Part shown: one piece after another, positions 63,981 to 64,000 of the stretch
How the letters are laid out: each line of letters opens with the position of its first letter
How positions within the stretch are numbered: position 1 is the stretch's first letter
Source: Bradyrhizobium manausense
Lineage (GTDB): Bacteria; Pseudomonadota; Alphaproteobacteria; Rhizobiales; Xanthobacteraceae
Assembly (NCBI RefSeq): GCF_018130615.1
Contig: NZ_JAFCKB010000018.1
Location: forward strand, 108,584-172,583
Length of the DNA: 64,000 nt
Direction: 5' to 3'
Translations under genes and position numbers: made by a program
The notes under the pieces: model-generated
Told to the model about the DNA's origin: nothing
The model's input: the letters and a program-made list of their open reading frames with translations, nothing else
Databases searched by the model: none

Positions 63981-64000
63981 ATGCGCTACCGCGCTTTGTT
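63921..64000 (+). mobile_element. Possible 5' end of an IS3-type insertion sequence (runs off window)
   Basis: TGCACTGGACTGCACCCCTGAAG (from about 63920) has the TG...CCCC form of IS3-family ends. It is followed at 63981 by an ATG opening MRYRALF, a plausible transposase start at the window edge. Too little sequence is present for a firm call. Confidence 0.35.

Overview
This 64 kb window is high-GC chromosomal DNA from an alphaproteobacterium, most probably Bradyrhizobium or a very close relative. The evidence is the ntrY-ntrX-hfq-hflX-mazG order at the left end, the rhizobial rlpA / D,D-carboxypeptidase / tmk / holB / metG / tatD housekeeping block, a full nosRZDFYLX operon, and several Bradyrhizobium-type intergenic palindromic repeats. 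The genus call comes from gene order and style, not from a database search. I see no rRNA, confident tRNA or CRISPR array. The only mobile-element hint is a possible insertion-sequence end at the extreme right edge.

Layout. 1-7.3 kb: the end of ntrY, then ntrX, hfq and hflX on the plus strand, a convergent mazG-acetyltransferase pair, and queC. 7.3-17 kb: a PEP-CTERM secreted protein, a cobalt-type nitrile hydratase operon (alpha, beta, activator; minus strand), a divergent outer-membrane-like protein with an enoyl-CoA hydratase, a DASS anion transporter, a metNI methionine importer without metQ, a PilZ-XRE fusion regulator and an exported unknown. 17-31.2 kb: a respiratory/anaerobic region. 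It holds a diheme cytochrome c diverging from a CBS-BON protein across a perfect FNR/FixK box, two small membrane proteins, an extra FtsH, the nitrous oxide reductase operon nosRZDFYLX (minus strand), and a rubrerythrin-like protein diverging from nosR. 31.7-36.3 kb: a TRAP transporter (dctP, fused dctQM) in an apparent operon with an AMP-forming acyl-CoA ligase. 36.5-44.6 kb: an autotransporter-like protein, then the minus-strand housekeeping operon dacC-tmk-holB-metG-tatD-MBL hydrolase, with a histone-H1-like extension on MetG.

44.7-53.2 kb looks like an accessory block inserted between dacC and rlpA. It carries an epoxide-hydrolase-like enzyme, then three tandem phage-tail-collar proteins ending in a translationally coupled acetyltransferase. 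These diverge from a 1557-residue adhesin with ten IPT/TIG repeats and an autotransporter barrel. 53.2-64 kb: rlpA, several very small conserved-looking membrane proteins, YqhA, the F1-ATPase zeta inhibitor, a coiled-coil protein, a PEP-CTERM phytase-like esterase, a sulfotransferase, and two paralogous small secreted proteins that also share their 5' leader sequence.

How it fits together: the left end is nitrogen/redox sensing and RNA regulation (NtrYX, Hfq). The middle is anaerobic N2O respiration with a probable FixK/FNR-controlled companion module. The right half combines cell-envelope housekeeping with a surface-structure island. The strongest candidates for undescribed biology are the collar-trio/acetyltransferase/adhesin island, the FixK-box cytochrome/CBS-BON/FtsH module beside nos, and the paralogous secreted-protein family.
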